Source: Parafrigoribacterium_A soli
GTDB taxonomy: Bacteria > Actinomycetota > Actinomycetes > Actinomycetales > Microbacteriaceae
Length of the DNA stretch: 64,000 bases
Reading direction: 5' to 3'
Assembly (NCBI RefSeq): GCF_040227235.1
Contig: NZ_JBELNZ010000003.1
Location: forward strand, 310,001 to 374,000
Part shown: one piece after another, positions 16,845 to 25,428 of the stretch
How the letters are laid out: each line of letters opens with the position of its first letter
How positions within the stretch are numbered: position 1 is the first letter of the stretch
Translations under genes and position numbers: made by a program
The notes under the pieces: generated by a model
Told to the model about the DNA's origin: nothing
Database searches by the model: none
The model's input: the letters and a program-made list of their open reading frames with translations, nothing else

Positions 16845-19106
16845 TCAGGCGGTGACTTCGAGCACCGCGGCCAGGGTGGCCTCCGAGCTGCCGCCGACCC
16901 ACAGGTCGATCGTCGTGATGTCCTGCACGAAGCCGCGGGTCACCGCGCTCCAGTACCGCAGCTGGCCCGGGCCGAGCGTGAAGCTGACCGAGGTCGTCGA
17001 TCCCGCGGCGACCGAGACACGCTCGAAGCCCTTGAGCTCGCGAATGGGTCGGGACGACGTTCCGTAGCGCTGGTGAATGTAGAGCTGCACCACATCATCC
17101 GCGTCTCGGTCGGAGCTGTTGGTGACGTCGACGGAGAGGGTCACCGTCTCGCCGATGCCGATCGATGAGCGATCGAGGCGCAGGTTCGAGTACTCGAAGT
17201 GCGCGTACGACAGCCCGTGGCCGAAGGGGTAGAGGGGCGTGCTCGGCTCGTCCCAGTAGCGCTCGCCACTCTCATCCGGCTGGAAGGAGCGGTAGTGCGA
17301 GTGCACCATCGGCACTTGGCCGACGTGTCGTGGCCAGGTGAACGGCAGGCGTCCAGCGGGCGAGATGTCGCCGAGCAGGGCGGATGCCACGGCCTCGCCA
17401 CCACGCGTGCCCGGGTACCAGACCTGCACGATCGCGGGCACGTTCTCACTCGCCCAGCGCAGGTCGAGTGGCCTGCCCGACATGACGAGCAGCACGACGG
17501 GAGTGCCGGTGGCGACGATGCGTTCGAGCTGTTCCTGCTGGCGGCCGGGAAGGTCGAGCGTGGAGACGGATGCCTTCTCGCCGATCTGGTTCTGCCGCTG
17601 GCCGACGACGACGATGGCCACGTCGGAGTCGGCGGCGAGCTGCACCGCGCGCTCGATCTCTGCATCGTCGTCATAGTCCGCTGGGGTGTGCGGAACGGTG
17701 TCGTCCATTCGGTCGAACATTGAGGTGAAGACGCGCTCCGGGATGCTGGCGCCTGGGGCGTGCGCGACCTTCGCGTCACCCCCGAGCCGACCTCGTAGTC
17801 CGTCCAGGATGGTGACAGTCTCCTCGGTGTCCTGCGCGAAGATCCACGGACCGAGGGTGTCGCGCTTGCTGTCGGCCAGCTGACCGATCACGGCGACCGA
17901 GTTCAGCGCATCCGCTCGCAACGGAAGGGTCGCACCGTCGTTCTTGATCAGCACGAATGTCTGCTCGGCCGCGGCCCGCGAGAGTTCGCGCTGTTCGGTG
18001 CCACCGAGGATCGTCTCGCTCGTGACCTCGTCGACGTAGGGGTTCTCGAACAGTCCGAGGCGGAGCTTGGCGGTGAGCACGCGGCGCACGGCCACGTCGA
18101 TCTCGGCCTCGGTGATGAGGCCGTCGGCCACCGCCTGCGGCAGGCGGGAGAACGCCGGGTCGACCATGCACATCTCCATGTCGAGGCCCGCCTTGATCGC
18201 GCGAACGCCCGCATCGGTGCGGTCCTTCGCGAAGTGCTGCACCTCGAGCGACTGCACCGCGTTGGCATCCGACACGACGAAGCCGTCGAAGCCCATGTCG
18301 CCGCGAAGCACATCCGTGAACAGCCAGCGGTTCGCGGAGGCCGGGACGCCGTTCAGGTCCATGTAGGCGCCCATGATGTTTGCGGCACCGGCCTCGACGC
18401 CCGCGCGGAACGGCGGGAAGTACACGTTCCACAGCTCCGAATCCGAGATGTCGGACTCCTCATAGTCGCGACCCCCACGCGCCGCGCCGTATCCGGCGAA
18501 GTGCTTCGGACCGGCCAGCACGTTCTCCGCACCGAACGAGCCCTGGAAGCCGCGCACCTGAGCGGCGGCGACCGCGGCCCCGAGCACGGGATCTTCGCCC
18601 GCCCCCTCGATGATGCGACCCCAGCGCGGGTCGCGAGCGATGTCGACCATGGGCGCGAACGTCCAGTGGATGCCGAGGGCGCGAGCCTCGCGCGCGGCGG
18701 CGGACTGGACGGACTCGATGGTCTTCGGCGACCAGCTCGCGGCGAGCGCGATGGGCACGGGGAAGATCGTGCGCATGCCGTGGATCACGTCGAAGCCGAA
18801 GATCAGCGGGACCCCGAGCCGACTCTCTTCCACCGCGAGGCGCTGCAGCTTGTTGGCAAGCGCCGCCTCCTTGACGAACAGCACCGAGCCTGCGCCGCCG
18901 CGAGCGACGGCGTTCTCCACCATGTGAGGGTCTAGTCCGAGCGCCTCCTGCTGGTCGGGGTGCACGTCAACATCCGGTCCCTCGACCTCCCCGAAATGGA
19001 AGTACTGCGAGAGCTGACCGGCCTTCTCCTCAAGGGTGAGCCGGGAGAGGAGGTCGGCGACGCGCTCTTCAATCGGGAGCTCTGCGTCGCGGTATGCGTC
19101 GGTCAT
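16845..19106 (-). CDS. Glycoside hydrolase family 3 beta-glucosidase
   Basis: 753 residues with the GH3 layout: N-terminal barrel (about 10-330) containing GFDVIHGMRTIFPVPIALAAS and the nucleophile Asp280 in FVVSDANAV, a C-terminal alpha/beta sandwich (about 370-590), and a fibronectin-III-like domain at the end (VTNSSDRDADDVVQLYI, GFERVSVAAGSTTSVSF). No signal peptide is seen, so it is probably cytoplasmic and acts on imported glycosides. It is convergent with the rhamnose operon, perhaps processing rhamnose-containing plant glycosides, but its own regulation is not visible. No strong ribosome site precedes ATG 19106. Confidence 0.92.
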   Translation of the reverse strand: MTDAYRDAELPIEERVADLLSRLTLEEKAGQLSQYFHFGEVEGPDVDVHPDQQEALGLDPHMVENAVARGGAGSVLFVKEAALANKLQRLAVEESRLGVPLIFGFDVIHGMRTIFPVPIALAASWSPKTIESVQSAAAREARALGIHWTFAPMVDIARDPRWGRIIEGAGEDPVLGAAVAAAQVRGFQGSFGAENVLAGPKHFAGYGAARGGRDYEESDISDSELWNVYFPPFRAGVEAGAANIMGAYMDLNGVPASANRWLFTDVLRGDMGFDGFVVSDANAVQSLEVQHFAKDRTDAGVRAIKAGLDMEMCMVDPAFSRLPQAVADGLITEAEIDVAVRRVLTAKLRLGLFENPYVDEVTSETILGGTEQRELSRAAAEQTFVLIKNDGATLPLRADALNSVAVIGQLADSKRDTLGPWIFAQDTEETVTILDGLRGRLGGDAKVAHAPGASIPERVFTSMFDRMDDTVPHTPADYDDDAEIERAVQLAADSDVAIVVVGQRQNQIGEKASVSTLDLPGRQQEQLERIVATGTPVVLLVMSGRPLDLRWASENVPAIVQVWYPGTRGGEAVASALLGDISPAGRLPFTWPRHVGQVPMVHSHYRSFQPDESGERYWDEPSTPLYPFGHGLSYAHFEYSNLRLDRSSIGIGETVTLSVDVTNSSDRDADDVVQLYIHQRYGTSSRPIRELKGFERVSVAAGSTTSVSFTLGPGQLRYWSAVTRGFVQDITTIDLWVGGSSEATLAAVLEVTA

Positions 19107-19258
19107 GTGTCGGTAGCTTTCGTGCGTGGGTGGATGCGCCGCGAACCTCCGCGACGTCGCTGCCTGCGTGTGACTACGACGCTACCCCAGCAGGGTCACC
19201 CCCGCGCGAGCTGCGCCGACACCCGCCAGGCATCGCACCTCACCGCCCGGGTGTAGGC

Positions 19259-19286
19259 TGTGGTCAGACCAAGTGGTCTGACCACA
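19259..19286. promoter_or_regulatory. Tandem palindromic operator for the lactate regulator
   Basis: A perfect 28-base palindrome (12-base arms TGTGGTCAGACC / GGTCTGACCACA, 4-base centre) contains two 11-base sites, TGGTCAGACCA (19261-19271) and TGGTCTGACCA (19274-19284), 13 bases apart. Each fits the TnGTnnnACnA pattern known for LldR/FadR-type GntR regulators. It ends 20 bases before the regulator's ATG, which indicates autoregulation of the regulator-lldD operon. Confidence 0.8.
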
Positions 19287-19306
19287 GTCTACGAAGGGCG
19301 AGGAAC

Positions 19307-20044
19307 ATGGCGGATGCAGAGGCCCGCGCCTGGAAGATCGTTCTCGACTCCATCGAGGGCCGGCTGCTCTCGGGCGAACTCGCGCCGGGCGACCACCTGC
19401 AGCCCGAACGAGCGCTCGCCACCGAGTTGAACGTGGGCCGCTCCTCCGTTCGCGAGGCCCTGCGGGTGCTCGAGGTCTTCGGGCTCATTCGCACCCAGAC
19501 CGGGTCCGGCCCGCAGTCCGGCGCCATCATCATCGCCTCGCCATCGAACGCGATCGGCGCCCTCATGCGCATGCAGGTGGCCGCGCGCGGATTCCAGGTC
19601 GGCGAAATCGTGCGCACCCGACTGCTGCTCGAGACCGCCGTGGTCGGCGAGCTCGCAGAACGCAACGACACGATCGACCTCGCGCCGACCGAGCGGCTGC
19701 TGCGCGCGATGGACGACTCGCGTCTCACGCAGGCCGAGTTCCTGGCGCTCGACGCCCAGTTCCACCTGAGCCTCGCCGAGGCATCCGAGAACCAGGTCGT
19801 CGCGACCATGATGACCGGCCTGCGCTCGTCGATTGAGGGCTATGTGCTCGAGGGGGCTGCGGGCCTGCCCGACTGGACGGCGACGGTCGACCGACTGCGA
19901 TCGGAGCACCGCGCCATCCTGGCAGCCATCGTCGCGGGCGACCGCGCCACCGCCACCGAACACGTGCACAACCACATCTCCGGCTACTACGCCGAGACAC
20001 ACCTCACCACCACCCACCACACCGAAAGACCCGATCATGGTTGA
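19307..20044 (+). CDS. lldR: FadR-subfamily GntR regulator, probable lactate regulator LldR (paralog 2 of 3)
   Basis: 245 residues from ATG 19307, with GAGGAAC as ribosome site. Winged helix about residues 9-75 (LQPERALATELNVGRSSVREALRVLE), then an FCD domain with LALDAQFHLSLAE, RSEHR and HVHNHISGYY, the metal-ligand signature of lactate-sensing LldR. It overlaps lldD by 8 bases, and its promoter carries the tandem TGGTCnGACCA operator. By analogy with Corynebacterium LldR it should repress the operon until L-lactate binds. The gene symbol is inferred from context; the family alone would not distinguish it. Confidence 0.82.
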   Translation: MADAEARAWKIVLDSIEGRLLSGELAPGDHLQPERALATELNVGRSSVREALRVLEVFGLIRTQTGSGPQSGAIIIASPSNAIGALMRMQVAARGFQVGEIVRTRLLLETAVVGELAERNDTIDLAPTERLLRAMDDSRLTQAEFLALDAQFHLSLAEASENQVVATMMTGLRSSIEGYVLEGAAGLPDWTATVDRLRSEHRAILAAIVAGDRATATEHVHNHISGYYAETHLTTTHHTERPDHG

Positions 20045-21269
20045 CCGCCGCTTCCCCCGCCCACGCGACCTGGCTCCGCTGATGAAGTTCAAAAAGCCGG
20101 AGTTCAACGCGAAGACGCGTCGCCTCGAGGAGGCTCTGACGATCTACGACCTGCGCACCATCGCCCAGCGCCGCACCCCTCGGGCGGCCTTCGACTACAC
20201 CGAGGGCGCGGCTGAGGCGGAGATCTCGCTCGCGCGCGCCCGTCAGGCCTTCGAAGACATCCAGTTCTCCCCCAGCATCCTGCGCGACGTTTCGACCGTG
20301 TCCACCGGATGGGATGTGCTGGGCGCCCCGGTCGCGCTGCCGTTCGGCATCGCACCCACCGGCTTCACCCGGATGATGCAGACCGAGGGCGAGATCGCCG
20401 GAGCATCCGCGGCTGCCGCAGCCGGCATCCCGTTCTCGCTCTCGACGATGGGCACCGCCGCGATCGAGGACGTGCAGGCGGCCAACCCGCACGGCCGCAA
20501 CTGGTTCCAGCTCTACATGTGGAAGGACCGCGACCGCTCGATGGCGCTCGTCGATCGCGCGGCGAAGGCCGGCTTCGACACGCTGCTCGTCACGGTCGAC
20601 GTTCCCGTCGCCGGCGCACGGCTGAGGGATGCCCGCAACGGCATGACCATCCCGCCGTCGCTCACGCCGAAGACCATCGTCAACGCGATTCCGCGGCCGG
20701 CGTGGTGGATCAACTTCCTCACCACCGAGCCGCTCGCCTTCGCCTCCCTCGACCGCTGGTCGGGCACCGTCGCCGACCTGCTCGACACCATGTTCGACCC
20801 CACGGTGACGTTCGAGGACCTCGCCTGGATCAAGGACCAGTGGCCGGGCAAGCTCGTCGTCAAGGGCGTGCAGAACCTGGATGACGCCCGCAAGCTCACG
20901 GCCATGGGCGTCGACGGCATCCTGCTCTCCAATCACGGCGGGCGCCAGCTCGACCGTGCGCCGATCCCGTTCCACCTGCTGCCGCAGGTCGTTCGTGAGG
21001 TCGGAAAAGACACCGAAATCCTGCTCGACACCGGCATCATGTCTGGCGCCGACATCGTCGCCGCGATCGCCCTCGGCGCACGCTTCACCCTCGTCGGTCG
21101 CGCCTACCTCTATGGGCTCATGGCAGGCGGACGCGAGGGCGTCGACCGCGCGATCGAGATCCTGAGGACGCAGCTCGAGCGCACCATGCGCCTGCTCGGC
21201 GTGAACTCGCTCGAAGAGCTTGAGCCTGGCCACGTGACGCAGCTACAGCGACTCGTTCCGCTCGCTTAA
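20037..21269 (+). CDS. lldD: L-lactate dehydrogenase (quinone, FMN-dependent)
   Basis: 410 residues of the FMN-dependent alpha-hydroxy-acid dehydrogenase family. YTEGAAEAE, PFGIAPTGF, QLYMWKDR and TVDVPVAGARLRDARNG mark the FMN and substrate regions; catalytic His300 is in SNHGGRQLD, followed by DTGIMSGADIVAAIALGA. The length and the N-terminal extension match actinobacterial LldD, which oxidises L-lactate to pyruvate and feeds menaquinone at the membrane. The start overlaps the regulator gene by 8 bases. No lactate permease gene is adjacent. Its 3' end overlaps the convergent TetR gene by 27 bases. Confidence 0.9.
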   Translation: MVDRRFPRPRDLAPLMKFKKPEFNAKTRRLEEALTIYDLRTIAQRRTPRAAFDYTEGAAEAEISLARARQAFEDIQFSPSILRDVSTVSTGWDVLGAPVALPFGIAPTGFTRMMQTEGEIAGASAAAAAGIPFSLSTMGTAAIEDVQAANPHGRNWFQLYMWKDRDRSMALVDRAAKAGFDTLLVTVDVPVAGARLRDARNGMTIPPSLTPKTIVNAIPRPAWWINFLTTEPLAFASLDRWSGTVADLLDTMFDPTVTFEDLAWIKDQWPGKLVVKGVQNLDDARKLTAMGVDGILLSNHGGRQLDRAPIPFHLLPQVVREVGKDTEILLDTGIMSGADIVAAIALGARFTLVGRAYLYGLMAGGREGVDRAIEILRTQLERTMRLLGVNSLEELEPGHVTQLQRLVPLA

Positions 21270-21839
21270 CCAGTCTGCTCCGGTGAGCAGAGCGATCGCG
21301 TAGTCGGAGACGAGGGTCGGGTCCGCACCCCGCGCAACCTGCCGGGTTGCCGCATCCACGACGCCCTGGATCAGTTCGACACGCAGCTCCGGCTGGGAGA
21401 GTCCGAGTTCCCGCACGGCATCGCTCACCGGGTTCATGAGCTCTCGATGCAGCTGCATGAAACGCAGGTTCTGCTCGTCTGAAAAGGTCACGCCCTGCAG
21501 CGCCTCGGCGATGTCGTGCTTGCCCTCCGCGACCATCCGCAGGGTGTGGCGCACGTAGGCGACGAGCCTGTCGATGCCGGGCGCGCTCGAGGCGAGCGAC
21601 GCAGCCATCTCGCAGCCCCACTGCTCAAAGGCCGAGACGGCGACCTCGGCGATCAGATCGGATGCCGAACCGAAGTATTCGTAGACGCTGCTGCGCGCGA
21701 GGCCCGTTCGTTTGCCGACGGCTGCCGGAGTCACGGAGGCGACCCCGTGCTCGATCAGTTCCGCCTCCGCGGCGGCGACCAGCGCGGCTCGCTGACGCTC
21801 GCGGTGCACCGCGACCGTCGGAGCGCTGATCTTCGGCAT
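21243..21839 (-). CDS. TetR-family regulator of the adjacent efflux pump
   Basis: 198 residues from ATG 21839. The HTH is in the first 50 residues (EHGVASVTPAAVGKRTGLARSSVYEYFGS); the rest is a helical ligand domain. No ribosome site precedes the ATG, but an extended -10-like TGATAAT ends 6 bases upstream, which fits a leaderless transcript. The divergent EmrB-type pump starts 57 bases away, with a 17-base palindrome between. This is the classic TetR self- and pump-repression layout. The last 27 bases overlap lldD on the opposite strand. Confidence 0.88.
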   Translation of the reverse strand: MPKISAPTVAVHRERQRAALVAAAEAELIEHGVASVTPAAVGKRTGLARSSVYEYFGSASDLIAEVAVSAFEQWGCEMAASLASSAPGIDRLVAYVRHTLRMVAEGKHDIAEALQGVTFSDEQNLRFMQLHRELMNPVSDAVRELGLSQPELRVELIQGVVDAATRQVARGADPTLVSDYAIALLTGADWLSERNESL

Positions 21840-21844
21840 AAACC

Positions 21845-21890
21845 AATTATCACGCATGCGGCAAGATACCGACATGGTGTCGGTTAGTAT
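21845..21890. promoter_or_regulatory. Divergent leaderless promoters with a shared TetR operator
   Basis: ACCGACATGGTGTCGGT (21868-21884) is a perfect palindrome with 7-base arms. On the plus strand TAGTAT (21885-21890) lies 6 bases before the pump ATG at 21897. On the minus strand GATAAT lies 6 bases before the regulator ATG at 21839. Both transcripts would therefore start at or next to the initiation codon, and one operator would cover both promoters. Confidence 0.65.
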
Positions 21891-21896
21891 GGGCGA

Positions 21897-23504
21897 ATGA
21901 CTTCGACCCGCACCCGCTGGATTGGCCTGCTGTTTATCAGCATCGCCATCTCGCTCATCATCGTCGACTCCACGATCGTGAACGTCGCGATCCCGTCCAT
22001 CGTCGACGAACTGAAGATCAACTCCGCACAGGTGCAATGGGTGCAAGAGTCGTACACGCTCGTCTTCGCCGCGCTGCTCGTGCTCTTCGGCACCATGGCA
22101 GACCGCATCGGGCGCCGCAGGCTGCTTGCGCTCGGCGTCACCGTGTTCACGCTCGCGTCGATCCTGGCCGGCGTCTCACCCAACGGCGACATGCTCATCT
22201 TCGCCCGCGTCATCCAGGGCGTCGGTGGCGCGATGGTGCTGCCGACCACGCTCTCCATCATCAACGCGACGTTCCGCGGCAAGGATCGCGCCATCGCCTT
22301 CGCGATCTGGGGTTCGGTCATCGGCGGTATGGCCGCGGTGGGCCCGCTGCTAGGCGGATGGCTGACCGCCGACTTCTCCTGGCGCTGGGCGTTCGGCGTC
22401 AACGTGCCGTTCGGCATCCTCGTCGTCGTCGGTGTTCTCTTCACCATCGCGGAATCCCGCGACCGCTCGGCGGGCCAGCTCGACGTCGTCGGCGCGCTCC
22501 TGTCCGTCCTCGCGGCCGGCTCCCTCGTGTTCGGCCTCATCGAGGGTCGCAGCTACGGCTGGTGGCTCGCCACTGACAAGGCGGCGTTCGGCGACTGGAA
22601 CTGGCCGCTCACGCTCTCGCCCATTCCCCTGTTCTTCGCGCTCAGCATCACCTCCGGCGTGCTGTTCGTGCTCTGGGCCAACCGCCGCAGGCGACTGGGC
22701 AAGAGCACGATGATCGCGCTCGACCTCTTCAGCATCCCCTCGTTCCGCAACGGAAACCTCGTCGCCATGGTGGTGAGCCTTGGCGAGCTCGGCGTGCTCT
22801 TCGTGCTGCCGATGTGGATGCAGAACGTGCTCGGCTTCGACGCCTTCGGCGCTGGCCTGCTTCTGCTGGCCCTCGCGGTCGGCTCTTTCCTGGCCAGCGG
22901 CATGGTGAGTGGGCTGTCGAAGAGCATGTCGCCGATCGCCATCGTGCGCCTGGGCATCATCCTCGAGATCGCGGGCGTCGTCGCCATCGGTGTGGTGCTG
23001 AACCCGCACACCTCGTGGCTCGCGCTCGCTCCGGCCCTGTTCGTCTACGGCATCGGCATCGGCCTCACGAGCGCCCAGGTGACGAGCGTCGTTCTCGCAG
23101 AGGTTCCCGTCGAGCAGAGCGGCCAGGCGTCCGGCACGCAGAGCACCGCGCGGCAGATCGGCTCGGCTCTCGGCATCGCCATCCTCGGCACCATCCTGTT
23201 CAGCTCGCTCGGTTCCGGCCTCGGCGCACGACTCGACACACAAACCCTGCCGAGTCCGGTGCAGGACAAGTTCCTGAACCTCGTCGTCGACAGCGCGGGT
23301 GCCGCAATTCCCGGTCTCGGTGACAACGAGAAGACGGCGGATGTCGCCAAGGAGGCGAGAATCGCCTTCTCGGATGCCGCTCGCCTCTCCGCATACTCGG
23401 CCGCCGGGTTCCTCGTCATCGGCTGGTTCGCCACCCTCTCGCTCGGCGAGCGCAATCGTTCAGGCACCCGTTCGGTGGCCCGTTCTGAGGACGTGACCGC
23501 CTAA
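21897..23504 (+). CDS. MFS drug-efflux transporter, EmrB/QacA (DHA2) family
   Basis: 535 residues with about 14 hydrophobic spans. Motif D1 appears as IVDSTIVNVAIPSI in TM1, motif A as GTMADRIGRRRLL between TM2 and TM3, and motif C as AVGPLLGGWL in TM5, all diagnostic of 14-span proton-coupled multidrug exporters. The ATG has no ribosome site and is probably leaderless. A long extracytoplasmic stretch (LGARLDTQTL to GDNEKTADVAKE) precedes the last span. It is divergent from its TetR regulator; the substrates are unknown. Confidence 0.9.
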   Translation: MTSTRTRWIGLLFISIAISLIIVDSTIVNVAIPSIVDELKINSAQVQWVQESYTLVFAALLVLFGTMADRIGRRRLLALGVTVFTLASILAGVSPNGDMLIFARVIQGVGGAMVLPTTLSIINATFRGKDRAIAFAIWGSVIGGMAAVGPLLGGWLTADFSWRWAFGVNVPFGILVVVGVLFTIAESRDRSAGQLDVVGALLSVLAAGSLVFGLIEGRSYGWWLATDKAAFGDWNWPLTLSPIPLFFALSITSGVLFVLWANRRRRLGKSTMIALDLFSIPSFRNGNLVAMVVSLGELGVLFVLPMWMQNVLGFDAFGAGLLLLALAVGSFLASGMVSGLSKSMSPIAIVRLGIILEIAGVVAIGVVLNPHTSWLALAPALFVYGIGIGLTSAQVTSVVLAEVPVEQSGQASGTQSTARQIGSALGIAILGTILFSSLGSGLGARLDTQTLPSPVQDKFLNLVVDSAGAAIPGLGDNEKTADVAKEARIAFSDAARLSAYSAAGFLVIGWFATLSLGERNRSGTRSVARSEDVTA

Positions 23505-23574
23505 CACGAGCCCCGTACGTGGCGCGAAGTGGGGCCTTCCGCGCTTCGAGAGTGCTCCCTAAGCTGTCTGCAAC

Positions 23575-23590
23575 GTGTCGGTAGCGACAC
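23575..23590. promoter_or_regulatory. Palindrome upstream of FadR paralog 3
   Basis: GTGTCGGTAGCGACAC has perfect 6-base arms around GTAG and ends 14 bases before the start codon of the third FadR-type regulator. Its placement parallels the lactate operator upstream of paralog 2, but the sequence differs, so it is a candidate self-operator with different specificity. Confidence 0.5.
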
Positions 23591-23604
23591 TCTGGGGGAC
23601 AACA

Positions 23605-24324
23605 ATGGATGGCAACGGGGCCGCACACGAGTGGATGTCGGTCGTCGAACTGCTCGAAGACAGGCTGGCGGCCGGTTCGGTGCGCGCTGGCCACCGCATC
23701 CCTTCGGTGCGTTCGCTCGCATCGCACCTGCACGTGAAGCGGCGTTCGGTGCGCGAAGCGATGCGAGTTCTCGAGGTTCTCGGTCTCATCAGCGTGCGCC
23801 CGAGCCTCACATTCGGCTCGACGGGCATCGTGCTGGCCTCGCCGACGGGCGGGCTCGGCGCGCTCATGCGCCTGCAGGTCGCGGCACAGGGCTTCAAGAC
23901 CACCGACATGGCGCGCACCCGTCTGCTGTTCGAATGCGCCGCGGTGAAGGACCTCGCTGAACGTCGCGATGCCGTCGACCTCACTCTCGTCCACGAATTG
24001 CTGGAGGCGATGGACGACCTGGAGCTCAAGCCCCGCGAATTCCTCGTTCTCGACGGCAAGTTCCACCTCGCACTGGCCGAGGCCTCGGGCAACCAGGTCA
24101 TCACCGCGGTGATGACCGGCATCCGCCGCTCGCTCGAAGAGGGAGCTTTCGCGAGCGAGGAGGACCTGAGCAACTGGTTCTCGACGGCCGCAAGGCTGCG
24201 CGCGCAGCACCGTGGAATTGTCGACGCGATCGACGCGGGCGAAGGCGAGCTCGCGGCCCAGCTGATGGACGAGCACATCTCCGGGTTCTACAACCGCACG
24301 AAGCTCGTCTCCGAAACCCCCTGA
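23605..24324 (+). CDS. FadR-subfamily GntR regulator (paralog 3 of 3)
   Basis: 239 residues from ATG 23605, with GGGGGA five bases upstream; an in-frame GTG at 23575 falls inside the palindrome. Winged helix (IPSVRSLASHLHVKRRSVREAMRVLEVLGL) then FCD domain with LVLDGKFHLALAE, RAQHRG and MDEHISGFY as metal-ligand segments. It resembles the regulators at 4731 and 19307 along its whole length. It is convergent, with a 16-base gap, to an oxidoreductase gene and follows an efflux gene, so no target is evident beyond itself. Confidence 0.88.
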   Translation: MDGNGAAHEWMSVVELLEDRLAAGSVRAGHRIPSVRSLASHLHVKRRSVREAMRVLEVLGLISVRPSLTFGSTGIVLASPTGGLGALMRLQVAAQGFKTTDMARTRLLFECAAVKDLAERRDAVDLTLVHELLEAMDDLELKPREFLVLDGKFHLALAEASGNQVITAVMTGIRRSLEEGAFASEEDLSNWFSTAARLRAQHRGIVDAIDAGEGELAAQLMDEHISGFYNRTKLVSETP

Positions 24325-24340
24325 GCGCGGTGCTCGCGCA

Positions 24341-25357
24341 TCACACGGCGCCGAGCTGCGCTCGAACCTCGTCGATCGTGCGCATGAGCGCAATGGAGTC
24401 GGCGAGCGAGTGCACGGGCGACTGCTTTCTGCCCTCGGCGACGTAGTTCGCGAGCGCGACCGCCTCCCAGGCGAGGCCGTCGCGACCCTGAAGCCCGGAC
24501 TCGTCTCGCCAGCTGAGCTCCGCATCGGCGGTCACGAGGCGGAAGCGCGCCGGGAACACGAAGCCGCTCTCGAACTCGAGCCGAGCATCCGTGCCGTAAA
24601 TCGAGGCGAGCCCCGCGGTGTTGACGAGGATGCTCGTGGTGATCGAGGCCTGCGCGCCGCTCGCCGAGGTTAGTGCCACAGCGCTTTGGGCATCGACGCC
24701 GGTGGCCGCGAGGCTGCCGGTGGCGAGCACTGTCTTCGGCGCGCCAAGCACGAACTGCGAGAACCAGAGGCTGTAGACACCCGCGTCAAGCATCGCTCCT
24801 CCGCCGAGCTTCGGCTCGAAGATGCGGGCGGCGCGGTCGAAGGGGAACTGCCAGCCGAGGTCGACGGACACGAGTTGCACGTCGCCGAGCCTTCCGGCTT
24901 CCAGCAGTTGCGCGATGACATCCGCTTGGGGAAGATAGCGCGACCACATGGCCTCCATGGCGAATACCCCCGCGGATGCCGCTGCCGCAGCGATTTCTTC
25001 GGCCTGCGACGCGGTCACGGCGATGGGTTTCTCGATCAGCACGTTCTTGCCTGCCGAGATCGCGAGCAGCGCGAGCGTTCGATGCTCGCTGTGCGGAGCC
25101 GCGATATAGACGACGTCGATGGCCGGATCGGCAACCAGCTGCTCGTAGGCGTCGTAGCTGCGGGGGATGCCGTGCGTCGCCGCAAACGTCGCCGCCCGCT
25201 CGGCGGAGCGTGAGGCGACGGCATGCACTCGCTGGTCGGTGTTCGAGTGCAGGGTCGTCACGAAGTCCCTCGCGATCTCGCCGGGCGCGAGCACACCCCA
25301 GCGCAGAACCGGCCCCCCTCGAAGCGGAGTGACACGGGGCTGCGGGAGTGAGGTCAT
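24341..25357 (-). CDS. Gfo/Idh/MocA-family NAD(P)-dependent oxidoreductase
   Basis: 338 residues. The N-terminal Rossmann fold starts at LRWGVLAPGEIARDF (about residues 18-32), with the family hallmark EKPIAVTASQAEEIA around 110-124; a C-terminal alpha/beta domain begins near MWSRYLPQAD and includes GGGAMLDAGVYSL. Members oxidise or reduce sugars, inositols or dihydrodiols. MWSRYLP and DAGVYSL resemble dimeric dihydrodiol dehydrogenase/xylose dehydrogenase-type members, but the substrate is not predictable. It is convergent to FadR paralog 3 and divergent from the acetyltransferase gene. Confidence 0.87.
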   Translation of the reverse strand: MTSLPQPRVTPLRGGPVLRWGVLAPGEIARDFVTTLHSNTDQRVHAVASRSAERAATFAATHGIPRSYDAYEQLVADPAIDVVYIAAPHSEHRTLALLAISAGKNVLIEKPIAVTASQAEEIAAAAASAGVFAMEAMWSRYLPQADVIAQLLEAGRLGDVQLVSVDLGWQFPFDRAARIFEPKLGGGAMLDAGVYSLWFSQFVLGAPKTVLATGSLAATGVDAQSAVALTSASGAQASITTSILVNTAGLASIYGTDARLEFESGFVFPARFRLVTADAELSWRDESGLQGRDGLAWEAVALANYVAEGRKQSPVHSLADSIALMRTIDEVRAQLGAV

Positions 25358-25428
25358 GCGCCCAGCCTAGGAGCAGCCCCCGCGAACTGGGGCGAGCGCT
25401 CGCGCGCTGACCGACGGACAATAAGAGG

